A stretch of 64,000 nt of DNA, taken from the NCBI GenBank assembly GCA_023634235.1, contig JAMKCF010000004.1:26296527-26360526 (forward strand), written 5' to 3'. Position numbers and translations under genes: made by a program. Of the stretch, positions 31,401 through 43,400 are shown one piece after another (position 1 is the stretch's first letter; each line of letters begins with the position of its first letter). Under the pieces are notes generated by a model. It searched no databases, was not told where the DNA came from, and saw nothing but the letters and a program-made list of their open reading frames with translations. This stretch comes from Pisaster brevispinus (lineage: Eukaryota > Echinodermata > Asteroidea > Forcipulatida > Asteriidae).

Positions 31401-34400
31401 AAAAGGTTACCATAGTTATGCATCTTTTCTAAACACGAACACTTTGTCAATGGCCTTGATAAGGATACTAGGGGGGGCTCGGGTGGGGGGGGGCACGTCC
31501 CCCCAATTGATGTTTGTGCCTCCCCGGTTGCCCTCCTCCCCAATTTAAAATCTGGACTGAGATTATAAATTACCAGAGTATAATGTTGCATTTTATTAGC
31601 TTGTTTTCAGTAGTTTCAATGTTATAAAAAAAAACTACGTATATCTTTATACAATATTCGCTTTCACCTCGTCATCAGATTATCTTATAATTAAGATAGT
31701 AAATTGCATACCAAGAGCACTGAAAGGGGCTTGTTTTGGGAAAAGTGCAAACAGAAACTACAGTTATAATTGGCAAGAGGTACGCCCGGAAAAAAATATG
31801 CACCCCCTAGTGCCCCATTCGCCGCTGCACCAAGTAGAGCATAAAACTACTGTGAATAAAGTATTTGTTATCCAAAAATTTTGATCAGTGGTTCGTGTGA
31901 AGAGTTATTGCCCATCTCCAGCTGGGGCATGGCTGCTTCCTCCTCTGACCGGACTCGCGACACTTCTGGTCCAGTCATTTCGTGGGGAACGTAGCTCCAC
32001 CGGGCCCCACTAGAGTCCGCCTACGATTGCCCTCCAACTCCGTACTTTGCCATTGAGTATCAACTGATTCTTTTTGCAACAATATATCATTCAATTTTTT
32101 ATGTACTGAGTATTGTTTTTACTAACCAGATGCCAGTCCCTGACTCCTTCCTGGTTTTGTTCTTCATCTCTAAAACCAACGTTATCTGGAGACATCAGTT
32201 CTGGGAAGAAAATTATATAAAAAATAATCTCTAGTTGTTTTTAGCCTGCTGACTATACGTTTTGATGTCCGCCAGGGGTGTTTTCATCTTCGATGGTAAA
32301 ATATTCTGTCGAGGATTTAAAAATAACGAAACATCATCGTCTTCGAATCCTACAAGTACTTCTGGATGACTGTGTTTGTGACCATTTTTGATAAAGCCAG
32401 TTTTCTTCATTCTTAAATGACCAACATAATTATACGGTTTTGAAACAAGAGTTTGTTACTCAGTTTAACTTTATTGGTCTTGTAAAAATTGTAACAATTT
32501 TTTACTTTTTTTCCCCCCGATCTTTAAATTAGATTTTGTGTTAATATGTCAATGTTCCTGGGGTTTTTCTATGTGTTTTTTTTCTTCCTTTTTTTTGGGG
32601 GGGGGGGGTGAATGGAATGTTTGGAATAAAAAATGTACTATTACTTATGAAAAACATAATTTTTTGGAGACTTGATTTTCCTTAAAAAGGTATTCAACTT
32701 TGAATTTGTTTACTTCTTTAAAAAGATCGTTTACCATGTGAAACTTTTTTCTCATATTGTTGCACTGGTCCGGAGCAACCTTCAACTTGTCCCTTTTCCA
32801 CGAGGGTAACTGGTGCTCTGTCAGGTACCTATAGGCAACCAATGAAATACTATGGAACCAATGACAACTCTTATCCAGTATCATCGTCTTAAAAACCCAA
32901 AATTATTTGTTATCTGCTATGATTTCATTGCTACCTCATTGATTTAATTGATTGCATTGCTAATCCTTTCAAGTCAATGTATTCCATTTGTACCAGTCAG
33001 TACACATGAAAACAAACTCAGTCGCCATTTTGTTTATACTTTTTACATGAAATACAACATGTACACATTCACAAAAAATCTAAGGTGTTGTGTGACACTA
33101 TGGGTAATGATAATAATTACAATGTAGATTCATAGGGCGCTCATATCCATTTTAAATGCTCAAGGCGTCAACAAGAGAACCCGACAATGAAAACAAAAAA
33201 CTTCAGTAACTAATAAAAGCTATGGCCATCAGATGTGTTTTCTAGTTGTCTCTTAAATTAAATACTGGTTTGCTGGAGCGTGACCTCAAGGATGATGGTA
33301 GAGAATTCCAAAGATGAGGGGCTGCTGATGTAAAGGCCCTACCCCCCCCCCCTATGACCTATTGGGTAATGTAATGGTAATAGGATTTCCGACCTTGTGG
33401 AACTTTATGAACTAGATAAGGCCGTTTTTGCTATGAAGACCATAATTTTCTGATTTTCTCATTCCTGATCTATGGCTGTTTTGGGCATTTCAATGATGCG
33501 CACCTTGAATTTCCTGTTTTGTAAACCACAGTTTTGCTGATGACATAAATTATCATGTGTTTTACTCACTTGGAAATCTTTCAGGATGTTGATGCGAGAT
33601 GTCTTGTTAGTGAAAGGTCCGACGCACTTGTCCGTCAAGACCAGACGTTTGTTCTTTCTCTGGTGCCACACTGCCACCAATAAAGCCACATGTAATGTTT
33701 AAGATTACTTTCTCATTATGAGGAATGTTTGAGTTGTTTGTTTCTGAGAAAGGTAAACTGGGCCTGAATTAAGCCATAGATTTGGTGCTAAAAGCGAGGC
33801 ACGGTGCCCCACCCATCCTATTGTGTCTTCAGTGAATGCTTAGAGTTTTCGCAAGTTTTCAGAGGATTTTTTTTTTTTTTTTGGGGGGGGGGGTACTTCT
33901 GAACTAGAGGAGAAAAGTATGTATATACTTTAGTGTGGGAACATTTGGGATACCCTCTGCCCCACATCAGGCACGGTATAAAACTGTTTGAGATTCAAAG
34001 TTCTCAAGTCGAAAACTGAGGCTGTTTGTGAAATACAGCTACATTGAATGAAGTAATCTCGAATTTGTCAATGAAGATCCCTCTTTTTTAAAAATAGTTT
34101 TGATCCAGAATCCCAAAATTGGTGGATGTCGAACAAAGGGAGACAGTATTTTTGGTTTACAGAGCAATTTATGAGTGACATACCAAGATTGACTTGGTTG
34201 GCACTGGGTCTGCTGGAGTAAGGTTTGTTGAGATGGATGGTGTCCAAGATCTTCTCCTTGACCTGTGAGATGGTGTCCACGTCTAGCACCTCGACTTCCT
34301 TGATGACATTTCCTTTTGTGTTGAGAACCACCAGTGTCTAGAACCCATGAATACGATAATCATTTTATGATTGATTTGTCTGGTTTTAGTCAGGTTCTTA

Positions 34401-37400
34401 CTGAAGTTAGTGGTAGATAAAGGTGATTTTTCATGCGTTAAAGCAATGTACGTGGGACAAAGTGCTCCAAAAATGTTTGAATATTTGCACAGTTTACATT
34501 GGGTCTTAAGGAATCGGACCATGACGTCTGAAACTTACCAAGACGTTAAAGTTCATGGTTTCTTGCAGTAAATTCTCAAAGTTGAGAGAAAATGTGGCCT
34601 GGCCGGTGACGGCATCAATTGGACCGTGTTCAGTGCGGTATTTGATGGCACGGTACAACACAAACAGAGGGTAGGCGGTGTGATTCTATACCAAAATATA
34701 ATAACAAAGAAAGCACATTTAGTTTATTTCAAATTCCCTTTATTACACAAATGTCAAAATACATAGTGATGCAAAAGGGAAACCCGAACAGGCTTGCAGG
34801 CCCACTAACCTTGCTCACACATAACACAAAAACAAATAAACGAAGACAATAGGAAAAAGCAGAAGCTACTGTAGAAAAAACTGTGACGCAAACGTAACTA
34901 ATAATGTTTAATTTAATAATTCAAATAGTTCTTAACTTCCGTAGGAAGATCTAGCAATCACCATATTATTCCTACCTTTAGTTGGTCGTAGAGACAAAGG
35001 GCAACCCAGTTTGACAGAAGCTTCTCCAAAACGCTGCCTGTCCTGCAATTTAGAAACAAAGGGTTTGCACTATTGTCATTATCTTTTTGAGGAAATGTGG
35101 TGGCTCTGAAATGAACAGGTGGTTTGAAACCCCTGAAGGCAGACCTGTTATTGCCAAAGACCAGTATCCTCACTTGGTGTATCCCAACATATGCATTGAA
35201 AAGTAAACCTGTGTGCAAATTTGTGCCCAATGGTCATCGAAATTGCAAGAATGAAAGAAAGTAACATCCCTGTTGCATAGAATTATGTACTTTCAGATGC
35301 CTGAGAAAGGCTTCATAATATGTGGGTGCAAATTTACCTCTTCCTCTAAAACTACATTACTTAAAAGGGGGTCGCTTCTAGCAACTTTAATAATATTAAT
35401 AGCTCTCTGGTGATTTTTACAAAGTAAGTTTTTATGGTCATTAATTTTTAGAGGAATAACCAAAGGTCCCCTTCCTAAGAGTTCAACTTGAAGTCTGAAT
35501 TCATTTCTTTTTTTGAGAATTTCCGACAATACAACACAGTTATTGATTTGATATTAGAAAGATAACTGTAGAATAAATCATGGCAAATAATACATGATTT
35601 GATCTGGCCTCACGTCACTCGGTGGTCCAGTGGTTGGAACATCTTCACAGTACGTTGGTCGTTGGTTAAAGTCCCAACTAAGTCACAGGCTGTGTTTTGG
35701 GGTGTTTTTGTTTACTACCCTTTTGGATAACAGGGTGTACTTACTTAAACTCTAAAACAAAATGGGTTAAAATTGACACGGAATTACTTGTACTAGGCCC
35801 CTTACTCAGATTCTGCGTCAGTTTGACCCGTTTCTGGGTAATTTGTAACACAGGGTGCGTACCACACTGACCCAGAAATGGATCAGCCCCCTGGGATCTG
35901 GACTATTCGACTAATCTTACTTGCAGAAAAGTGGGAGTCCTCGAGTAGTGGATTGGGCGTTTTCAATCATCTGGGACATCAAAGTTAACAAGACTCTGAA
36001 AATAACAAGAGCATTCAGAAAACAACTGAACAATTTGAAAATATAATGAAAAGGAAATGTCCCCCAACGTGATGGGCGTACCATTTTTGGGGTGATTTAC
36101 TTCCAAGTAGGATTTGAAACTTTGCATGGTGGGAATACAATCAATTGAGGTTTGCAGGGACACCATGTCAATAACTCTCTTTATAGACTGTGTTGGTTCT
36201 GGCGTGTTCCTTGCTCTATGGTTTTGTGAAAAACCTGCCCAAGAGGTTAGCTTGAAGCCTACCTGCAAGCTCTTGGGCACTAGCAAAACACAGCAACATA
36301 GTCCAGCATTCCCCTAAAGACAATCCGAACACAACTGTCGAAACGTCGAGTTGTTAACCACAGGTTTTTCTCAGAACCATAGAGCAAGGAACATGTCAGA
36401 ACCAACACAGTATATAAACAGAATTTGATGTCCCCGCAAATCTCACTTAATGGTTTTCTATAAGTTAAAAAACACCAACGAATCAATAAAATTTGGTTTA
36501 AAATAATTGTGACGTTTTATCCCTTAGTTGTTCATAAATGTCCCTCCTATTTACTATGTTTTCCCCAAAATACATTCGCCCAGTTTTTCTTTTGTTTTAA
36601 TTTAAAAAAAAAGAATTGTTAAGAATGTAAAACAACTTTAAAACAGGCAATTGACATAGTACCCAGTTCCACTCACTGTGTTAAGACATCCAGGTTGTTA
36701 TTCAGCACCATGGTAACAGTCAGTAAAGATGCTATCAAATGCCTAGAAGGATGAAATTGTGCAAAAACAAAACCAATAGTAATAACTCTGTCCAATGGTA
36801 GCTGTGCCACCAGTGTCTGCAACCTAGTTTCTTCCTACAAGGATATTTGGCCGTGATACGAGGCTTTCTGATTCTTTTCACCCATACACTATTGCTTTGC
36901 TGAGATGTAGAACAAACAGCCACTCCAACAGCTTTATTCTACGTACTGCATCTCTTTGGAACTCCTTGCCTGGTGCATGTTTCTCTCCATTCTACAATCT
37001 ATAGACTGTTTTAAGAGGAAAGTCAATTCCTACCTTCAGCTCCCCTCAATTAGTTTCATCAGATATTTGTTCGTGTAGCTCCTCACCATGAGTGGCTTTT
37101 AGCCTTGATTGGTGCTAACTTGCAAAAATAATTTTAAAACTCACTAGTTGTTTCATGGCTACAGTCCCACAAGTACTTGAGTCATTTCAATGTCAATGTT
37201 AATTCAAACGGAAAAACTTTGATATCAAATGCTCTTGTTCTTCATTATCTTATAGATCAAAAGTTCAGTTAAAACAAGTGATGGATGAATACCTCCGAAA
37301 ATTCGATGATCTTATTAATAAACCTACACCTTTGTAAAAAAGAAAAAAGAAAAAAAGAAAGAAGACAAACTAGGGAGACCGCCATCATAGGTCTAGATAG

Positions 37401-40400
37401 CTCAGATGGTAGAGAGCCGGCACTTTAATCCGGAGGTCGTTGGTTGAAATCCCTCTCTAGTCAGTTTTTTTTTAATTAACCCCAAATCATTCAACAATTT
37501 ACTGAGTCAGTTTCCCTTGTAAATTGTTATTTGGTCTATGTAAAAGAACTTACAAAGTGAAAAAATAGACATTCTTAACTTTTACAAGACGTATATGTTA
37601 CATCAATGAACCTAAATCCTGTAAAAAAGAATTAAAATACATATATCCAGAGTTTTGTTTAAAAAAAACACACACACACAAAGAAAATATTAAACACTGC
37701 TACAAAAACAAAACTACAGCAAAATAAATGAAAGGTGTGATAATAAAGTATTTACCAGCCTTATTCGTGGGTAAACAACAAACAGAAAGTTCAACGTTTT
37801 CATCTCAAACTTCTCACCTTTCTTTGACCGACCTCGTTGAGCTGTTCCCTGTATCTAGGGTCTGGATAAGAAATAATAAAAAGGTCTTGTTGCCTAGCAA
37901 CCTATTGAACTTCATCATGGCTTCTTCAACCTTGGCATCCTCACCGTACTGCACAAATAAGAATGAAATATGGACTCAAGTTGTAGACAAAATGCAACTT
38001 GGTTCCTAAGCATCAATTAGTGAATTTAACAACTAAATGTGCAACAGTTTGGTCACTCTGTTAAATCTTGTGTATTTCCTTTTTCGGTTGGTTGGTTGGT
38101 TTGGTGTCATTCCAATCACGGTTTCTTGAGAAGGAGTTAAAGAGTAAATGCTTTTGATGTGGTTGAGTGTGCCTGAGTTTCCTGGTTGTGCCCTTAGGTA
38201 CGATTTCACAAACTCTAAAATTCATCTTAAGATGTGACTTGTATTGAGACATCACTTTGCTGAGCAAATTATCAAGATCGTCACACAGTTGCGATCTTAA
38301 GCTCTTGGTTTGTTGTGGCGTGTCAACTGTGGTTCTTGAAGGAGAGTTATAGTAAATTATAAGTCAAGTGGTCTGGAAACTTGACTTCAGATGCTCTTAA
38401 GGACTCTAGAAACAACTTGACACCTGACCCTGAGGACCTAATACTTCATTATACTTGAGTTCTCTAGTTCTTGAAGTCTCTTGTGTTGATCACTGTTACC
38501 TCTTCGTCCGTTGTGGTTGGTCGGCTCTCATGTCCAATGAACAGCATGTTAGTGACGTAGTCACGGTGACTCACAAACGGCATCCCATTCACTTCCACGT
38601 CACTCGTCAACTGGAAAATGTCAATTTGTCTCCGAGAAAATCCTGTATTTCAAAATTGATAAAAGTACAATCCTGTCCAAATTAAAAAATTAGCTTTGTC
38701 GCCTCCAGGAGCCAGAGCTGCTTTTTGGAACACTAACTTACTGAGCGCAGAACAAACTTGCTTAGCAGAAACAGGTAGCCAGCCAGTATTCCATCAAGTT
38801 TACTCTATGGCGATTGGTGCCTTAGTCTTGTTTTCTTTATTTTTTCCTTCTTTAAACAATATTTTTTTTGCCTAGCAGACAAATTTGCCAAGCAGTTTTT
38901 TCTGTTTAACAACTTTATGAAATTGGGCACAGCCCTTGTCCATTGATTCTGATTTGTTCACTTTCTTCTTTGTACTTAGCAGAGAAACCTAGCTTAGCAC
39001 AAATTTGCTCCCTGGTCATATGATTGAAGTATAAATCCGTCACTTATTTCTAACCTTTCTTAACATCTTCAAGAAAGTCTTTCTCTAAGACGAGAAGATT
39101 AGCGTCCCGACTGGCTCTGTACAGCCGTATTGACAGGACGATGACCACGCAGACTAAGATGATGAAAATCACTGCGCCGATTACCGCCAGAACAGTAGCG
39201 GCCTGACTGGCTGAAGGGTATGCGATGTAACCGATGCGGAACTCAAGGTTGCTATGCACCACCTGAGAAAGGAGATTTGAATATTTTAAGTACTACTGAG
39301 ATTTGAGTTATACCTCCCTCCTTGTCTTGGTTCATGAAGTCTTTTTATATAAGGTTGTTGTTCCTCAAGTGAATTCCGAGTGAAATTTGTTTTTCTACTT
39401 ACCAAGACCACGGAAGCCCTCCTGTCATGGTAGTTTTTTATACAAATGATAACTACTATATTTGTTTTTATGAATTGCCATGACCAAAGAAGGCCCTGTC
39501 TGGCGTCTTGAACCCAAAACTCCTCGACAGATGGTTGTTTCTTTAAAGGTAAATTACAACTGAGATTTGTTTTAAGACTTACCAGAACTACAGGAGGAAG
39601 CCCTCTCTCGGTGTCTTAAATTACAGCAACCAAGAGTTGTATCAAGACTTACCCAGACCACAGAAAGCCATCTCTCTCTCTTGGCCCTTGAAGTCCCTGC
39701 CAGAAAGTCGCTTCTCACTTAAGTTACAACTTATATCTATCTTAAGAACTGCTCAGTCTACTGGAAGCCCTCTCTCTGTGTCTTGACCCCAGAAGTCTAG
39801 GTCAAAGGGTTAATTCTCAAGTAAATTACAACCAAGAAGAGTTTTAAGACTTACCCAGACCACGGGAAGACCTATCCCTGTGTCTTGGCCCTTGAAGTCC
39901 CCGGCAGATGGTTGATCCTTGGGTAACTTACAACCAAGAGCTGTTTCTTCAATGAACTTCACAAGACATCTCACTGTTCCAACATAAATGATGACTTCTT
40001 GGGCAGTAATTGCACTGTCGATTCGTTTTCCCTTAATAATATAGAATTTATAAATTCATTGAGAAAAGAGTAAACATTTTTATCAAGACAACAACCAAAT
40101 TGACAAGGAATTCAATTGCTTAACCAAAGAAGAAAAACGAATATCCTTGCACTGATAAATAAAATGACCCGAGGAAACAGGTCTTTGGTAAGTAGGAAAA
40201 ACTCTTTAGCATACGGACAAGAAATTACTAACACATCTTAAACATTTTGTGAAAACAATATACTTTTAAAACCCCTCAAACACTTACAGCAATGTATTGT
40301 AAAGTTATTGTTGACCTCTTAGAAACCAAGGTACAAGGAAACTGATTTTTGGTTTCCAGTTTTAGAATAATCAGTGAGCGATTAGCTAGCTCTTCACTTC

Positions 40401-43400
40401 ACCTTGGTTTTCTACAAATCTTCGATCTTGTCATGCATACAATTCGTTTGCAAACTCGTCATGCAGGGGTTGTGGGTTCGAGTTCAAATGGTTATAGACT
40501 GCAGGACTTGCAATGACAAGACTGTGAGTCCGAACCCGGCCAAGCTAGCCGCTGATTTCACAATGACTACATTAAGTATTGTCGTCTATTTACTGAATCA
40601 CAATACATGGATCTGTACATTTCATCATAACAGACGTTATAACCAATGTTTGTATGAGGCAGATTGGCTGTTGCCAGCTTAAGTTTATATCTCCTTGTGT
40701 AGCTTTGCAGAGGTACCTCGTTGGGAAGATCATCTAAACAAATCAACAAACAAACGACCAACCCCCCACGAGTAGTTTGCCTGTGGGACTCTGGAAGCAT
40801 TGAGCGTAAATACAGCGCTTCAAACATCGACTTAGGGTAAAACCACAAATATTTTAGTATCGCTCGTATTGTTGTTATAAAACTGTGATTTTACAAACAA
40901 TGATTTCTGTTTGCCCCTCTTTAATAAATCCTCACCTTGATCATCATCAACTCTCCCTTCTTCTCAAACAAGTCGTTTTCAAACTTGTCATACTCTGGAT
41001 CAGGAAAGAACTCCAAGTCAACGTCGTTGTCTTCTGACCACGTTAAGAGGTCACTGACACCGTCCATAATGAAGCCAAAGGTCACGTAACGCTGAGATGG
41101 AGAACTGCTTATGGTTGATGTTATATCGGGAGTCAGGCATTGCATGAACTCTGATGGGCCGTCCAAGGCACACCTCTAGAATTACACATATAAAAAAAAT
41201 ACTAATAATAACATTTTCCCTTTTTTCGTATCAGGTCTTGTGATTTACATTAAATGAATGGAACTGTTATGATGTAAGATTGACAAATTTCATAGCATGT
41301 GGACTCACCTCCACAAACTTGGTATTCGTGGGTTCATCACTGCCAACTGATCTTTTATTTTTAGTGATTTGTGTAGCAACTGTAACAACAAGTGAAGCCA
41401 TCTGGGTTGTGTCTAGATCAGTCCCTCTGACAACCAGTTCTCGGCCACCACTGAGTATTGAAAATATTACCAAAGGGTTTAAACAGGATGCAAGTAGCTA
41501 ATCTGATCAGGAAATAGTAAGGTTGTTTTCACATTTTCAATTTCAAGCGTTTTCAATGAGATTTCCAATTTGTTGACTCATTTAGCTTCAACTTATGTTG
41601 CCGCCTTCACGTTTGGCGACCCTGTTACGACGTTTGTCAACTAAAGCAACAATTTGAAGTCTATCATCGCGATTTTTTCGCCAGTACATCTCTAACCTTC
41701 TATCATCAGAAAAGTTTCTTACGCAGCTCCTAGAAGCAATTGCTCTTTTCAGGACAAGCCATCAAGATGATGTCTGACACCTCGACCTGCGTACTCCAAC
41801 TCAACGCTGAAGGCCTTGCCCGCTCAAAGTGAGATCCTCATATTGCAAAGGAAAATTGTGTTAATATTATCTGCCTCCAAGAACTCACACTGTGGGTCAG
41901 AAGAACAGCTTCACATCGAAGGTTTTGATCTGACCTGCTTCATACCACACAAGAAGCATTGGATTGCATCCTACGTCAAACAAGGCATGGAATCATCAAC
42001 CATTAGCGATCTCCTGTGAACTCAGCTCTACAATGGACCACCTTTGAAGCTATGGAAACCCACTTTTGCAATTTGTTTAAGTCACAACCTGTAGATGTTG
42101 AAATCATGCTCCTCCCAAAGATGCCCCGGAACTCCTTCGTCTGCGGTGATTTCAACAGTCGCAACACTGCCTGGGGATACCCTAACACCAACAAGAATGG
42201 AAAGCTCATGTTTGAATGGCTTGAATCCCAGGAGCTAGTGATAATGTAGCACAGCAAGGACAACCCCACATTCTACTCAGGGAGCCACAAATCATGGACT
42301 TGCCCTGACCTGTCACTGGTTTCATCCAACATCAGACACACCTGCTCAAGAACTGTCCTCCCAACGTTCCCAAGGTCTGGTCACTGCCTGATCATCATCT
42401 CAAGTGACATCAAGCTTCAACTCTCCAACCTACCAAAGAAAAGATAGAATTTCAGAAAAGCTGACTGGCCCAAGTTTAAGGAACTCACAAACAAGCTAAC
42501 ATCACGACTGCCAGACCCCTACACCAGCAATATGAATGACTCCTATTCTGCTTTCTGCTCCATGTTACATCAGACGGTAAAACTCTCCATCCCCAGGGGC
42601 AGAATACACCCGTATATTCCATGCTGGGACGAAGAATGCGACCATCTGCATGTCTGTATGATTCCTACACTGAGTCCAAGACCATTGAAGAGAGAGAAGC
42701 TGTAGGGAACGACCTGCTGATATTACTAGGAGAAAAGAGGAAGACTAGATGGGAAGAAGACGTCTTTGAGATAAACTTTACCCACCCTAGTTGCAAGGCC
42801 TGGACTTCCATCCACAAGCTCACTGGTCGAAGCAGTGCCCCAAAACAGTGTCCTATTACTGCAAACTCCATCACTTCAGTCCCAGTTAACAATGAAAAGT
42901 GGCAAGACAAAACCACTGAGGCAAAAACCCACTCACGCTCAGTGAATTCTGAGATAAAGAAACTCCTCAAGTCCACTCCAGAGTCAACCTCCATGTCTGG
43001 AACCTTCACCTTGGATGAGGTTGAAACTGCACTGAAATCAAATAAGGCAAGGACAACATCCTCACAGAGTTTCTCAAGAACCTGAGTCACAAAGCTACTT
43101 TCTGGCTACAAGCCTTTCTCTCTACCTGGATGACAGCATCCATTATTCCATCGAAATGGAAGACTGCTAAAGTTATTGCCATCCTGAAGCGCAAGAAGCC
43201 TGCAGGCGAACCCAAGAGCTATCGTCCAATCAGTCTGCTATCTCACATCTACAAGCTACTTGAAAGGCTGTTACTTGCCAGACTCGTCGACACAGTCGAA
43301 GAGAAGCTACCTACTACCCAGGCAGGTTTCAGGAAAGGTAAATCAACCACCGACCAAGCGGTCCGGCTTGTAAACGACATAGAAACGGCCTTCCAGAAGA

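Larger units (their letters stand above)
25490..32300. repeat. Segmental duplication, copy A
   Basis: This block matches 56434-64000 in order and orientation. It includes the 3' flank, the GGGTCA element, the last seven plexin exons and most introns. Matching starts at gtgacgtcgtatccaagcg (25492), paired with gtgacgttgtatgcaagcg (56434). In the 148-bp exon 29069-29216 I count about seven differences from 60132-60279. The unit extends past the right edge in copy B. Confidence 0.9.

Noticed and set aside
31313..31591. Alternative reading of plexin exon 32 in another frame
   Set aside because: That frame meets a stop inside the exon. Phase 0 from exon 31 stays open in both gene copies and ends at a good donor in phase 0.
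35921..35970. Shorter plexin exon 25 starting at 35970 (after tcccag)
   Set aside because: Joined to exon 24 it gives an immediate TGA; the acceptor at 35996 (ttttcag) keeps the frame and adds LLTLMSQ, matching the family.
37384..37480. Functional tRNA gene
   Set aside because: A and B boxes are present but the anticodon arm is irregular, and related decayed copies occur elsewhere, so it is a SINE head.
42665..43090. 141-codon minus-strand open frame
   Set aside because: Antisense shadow of the retrotransposon coding region.
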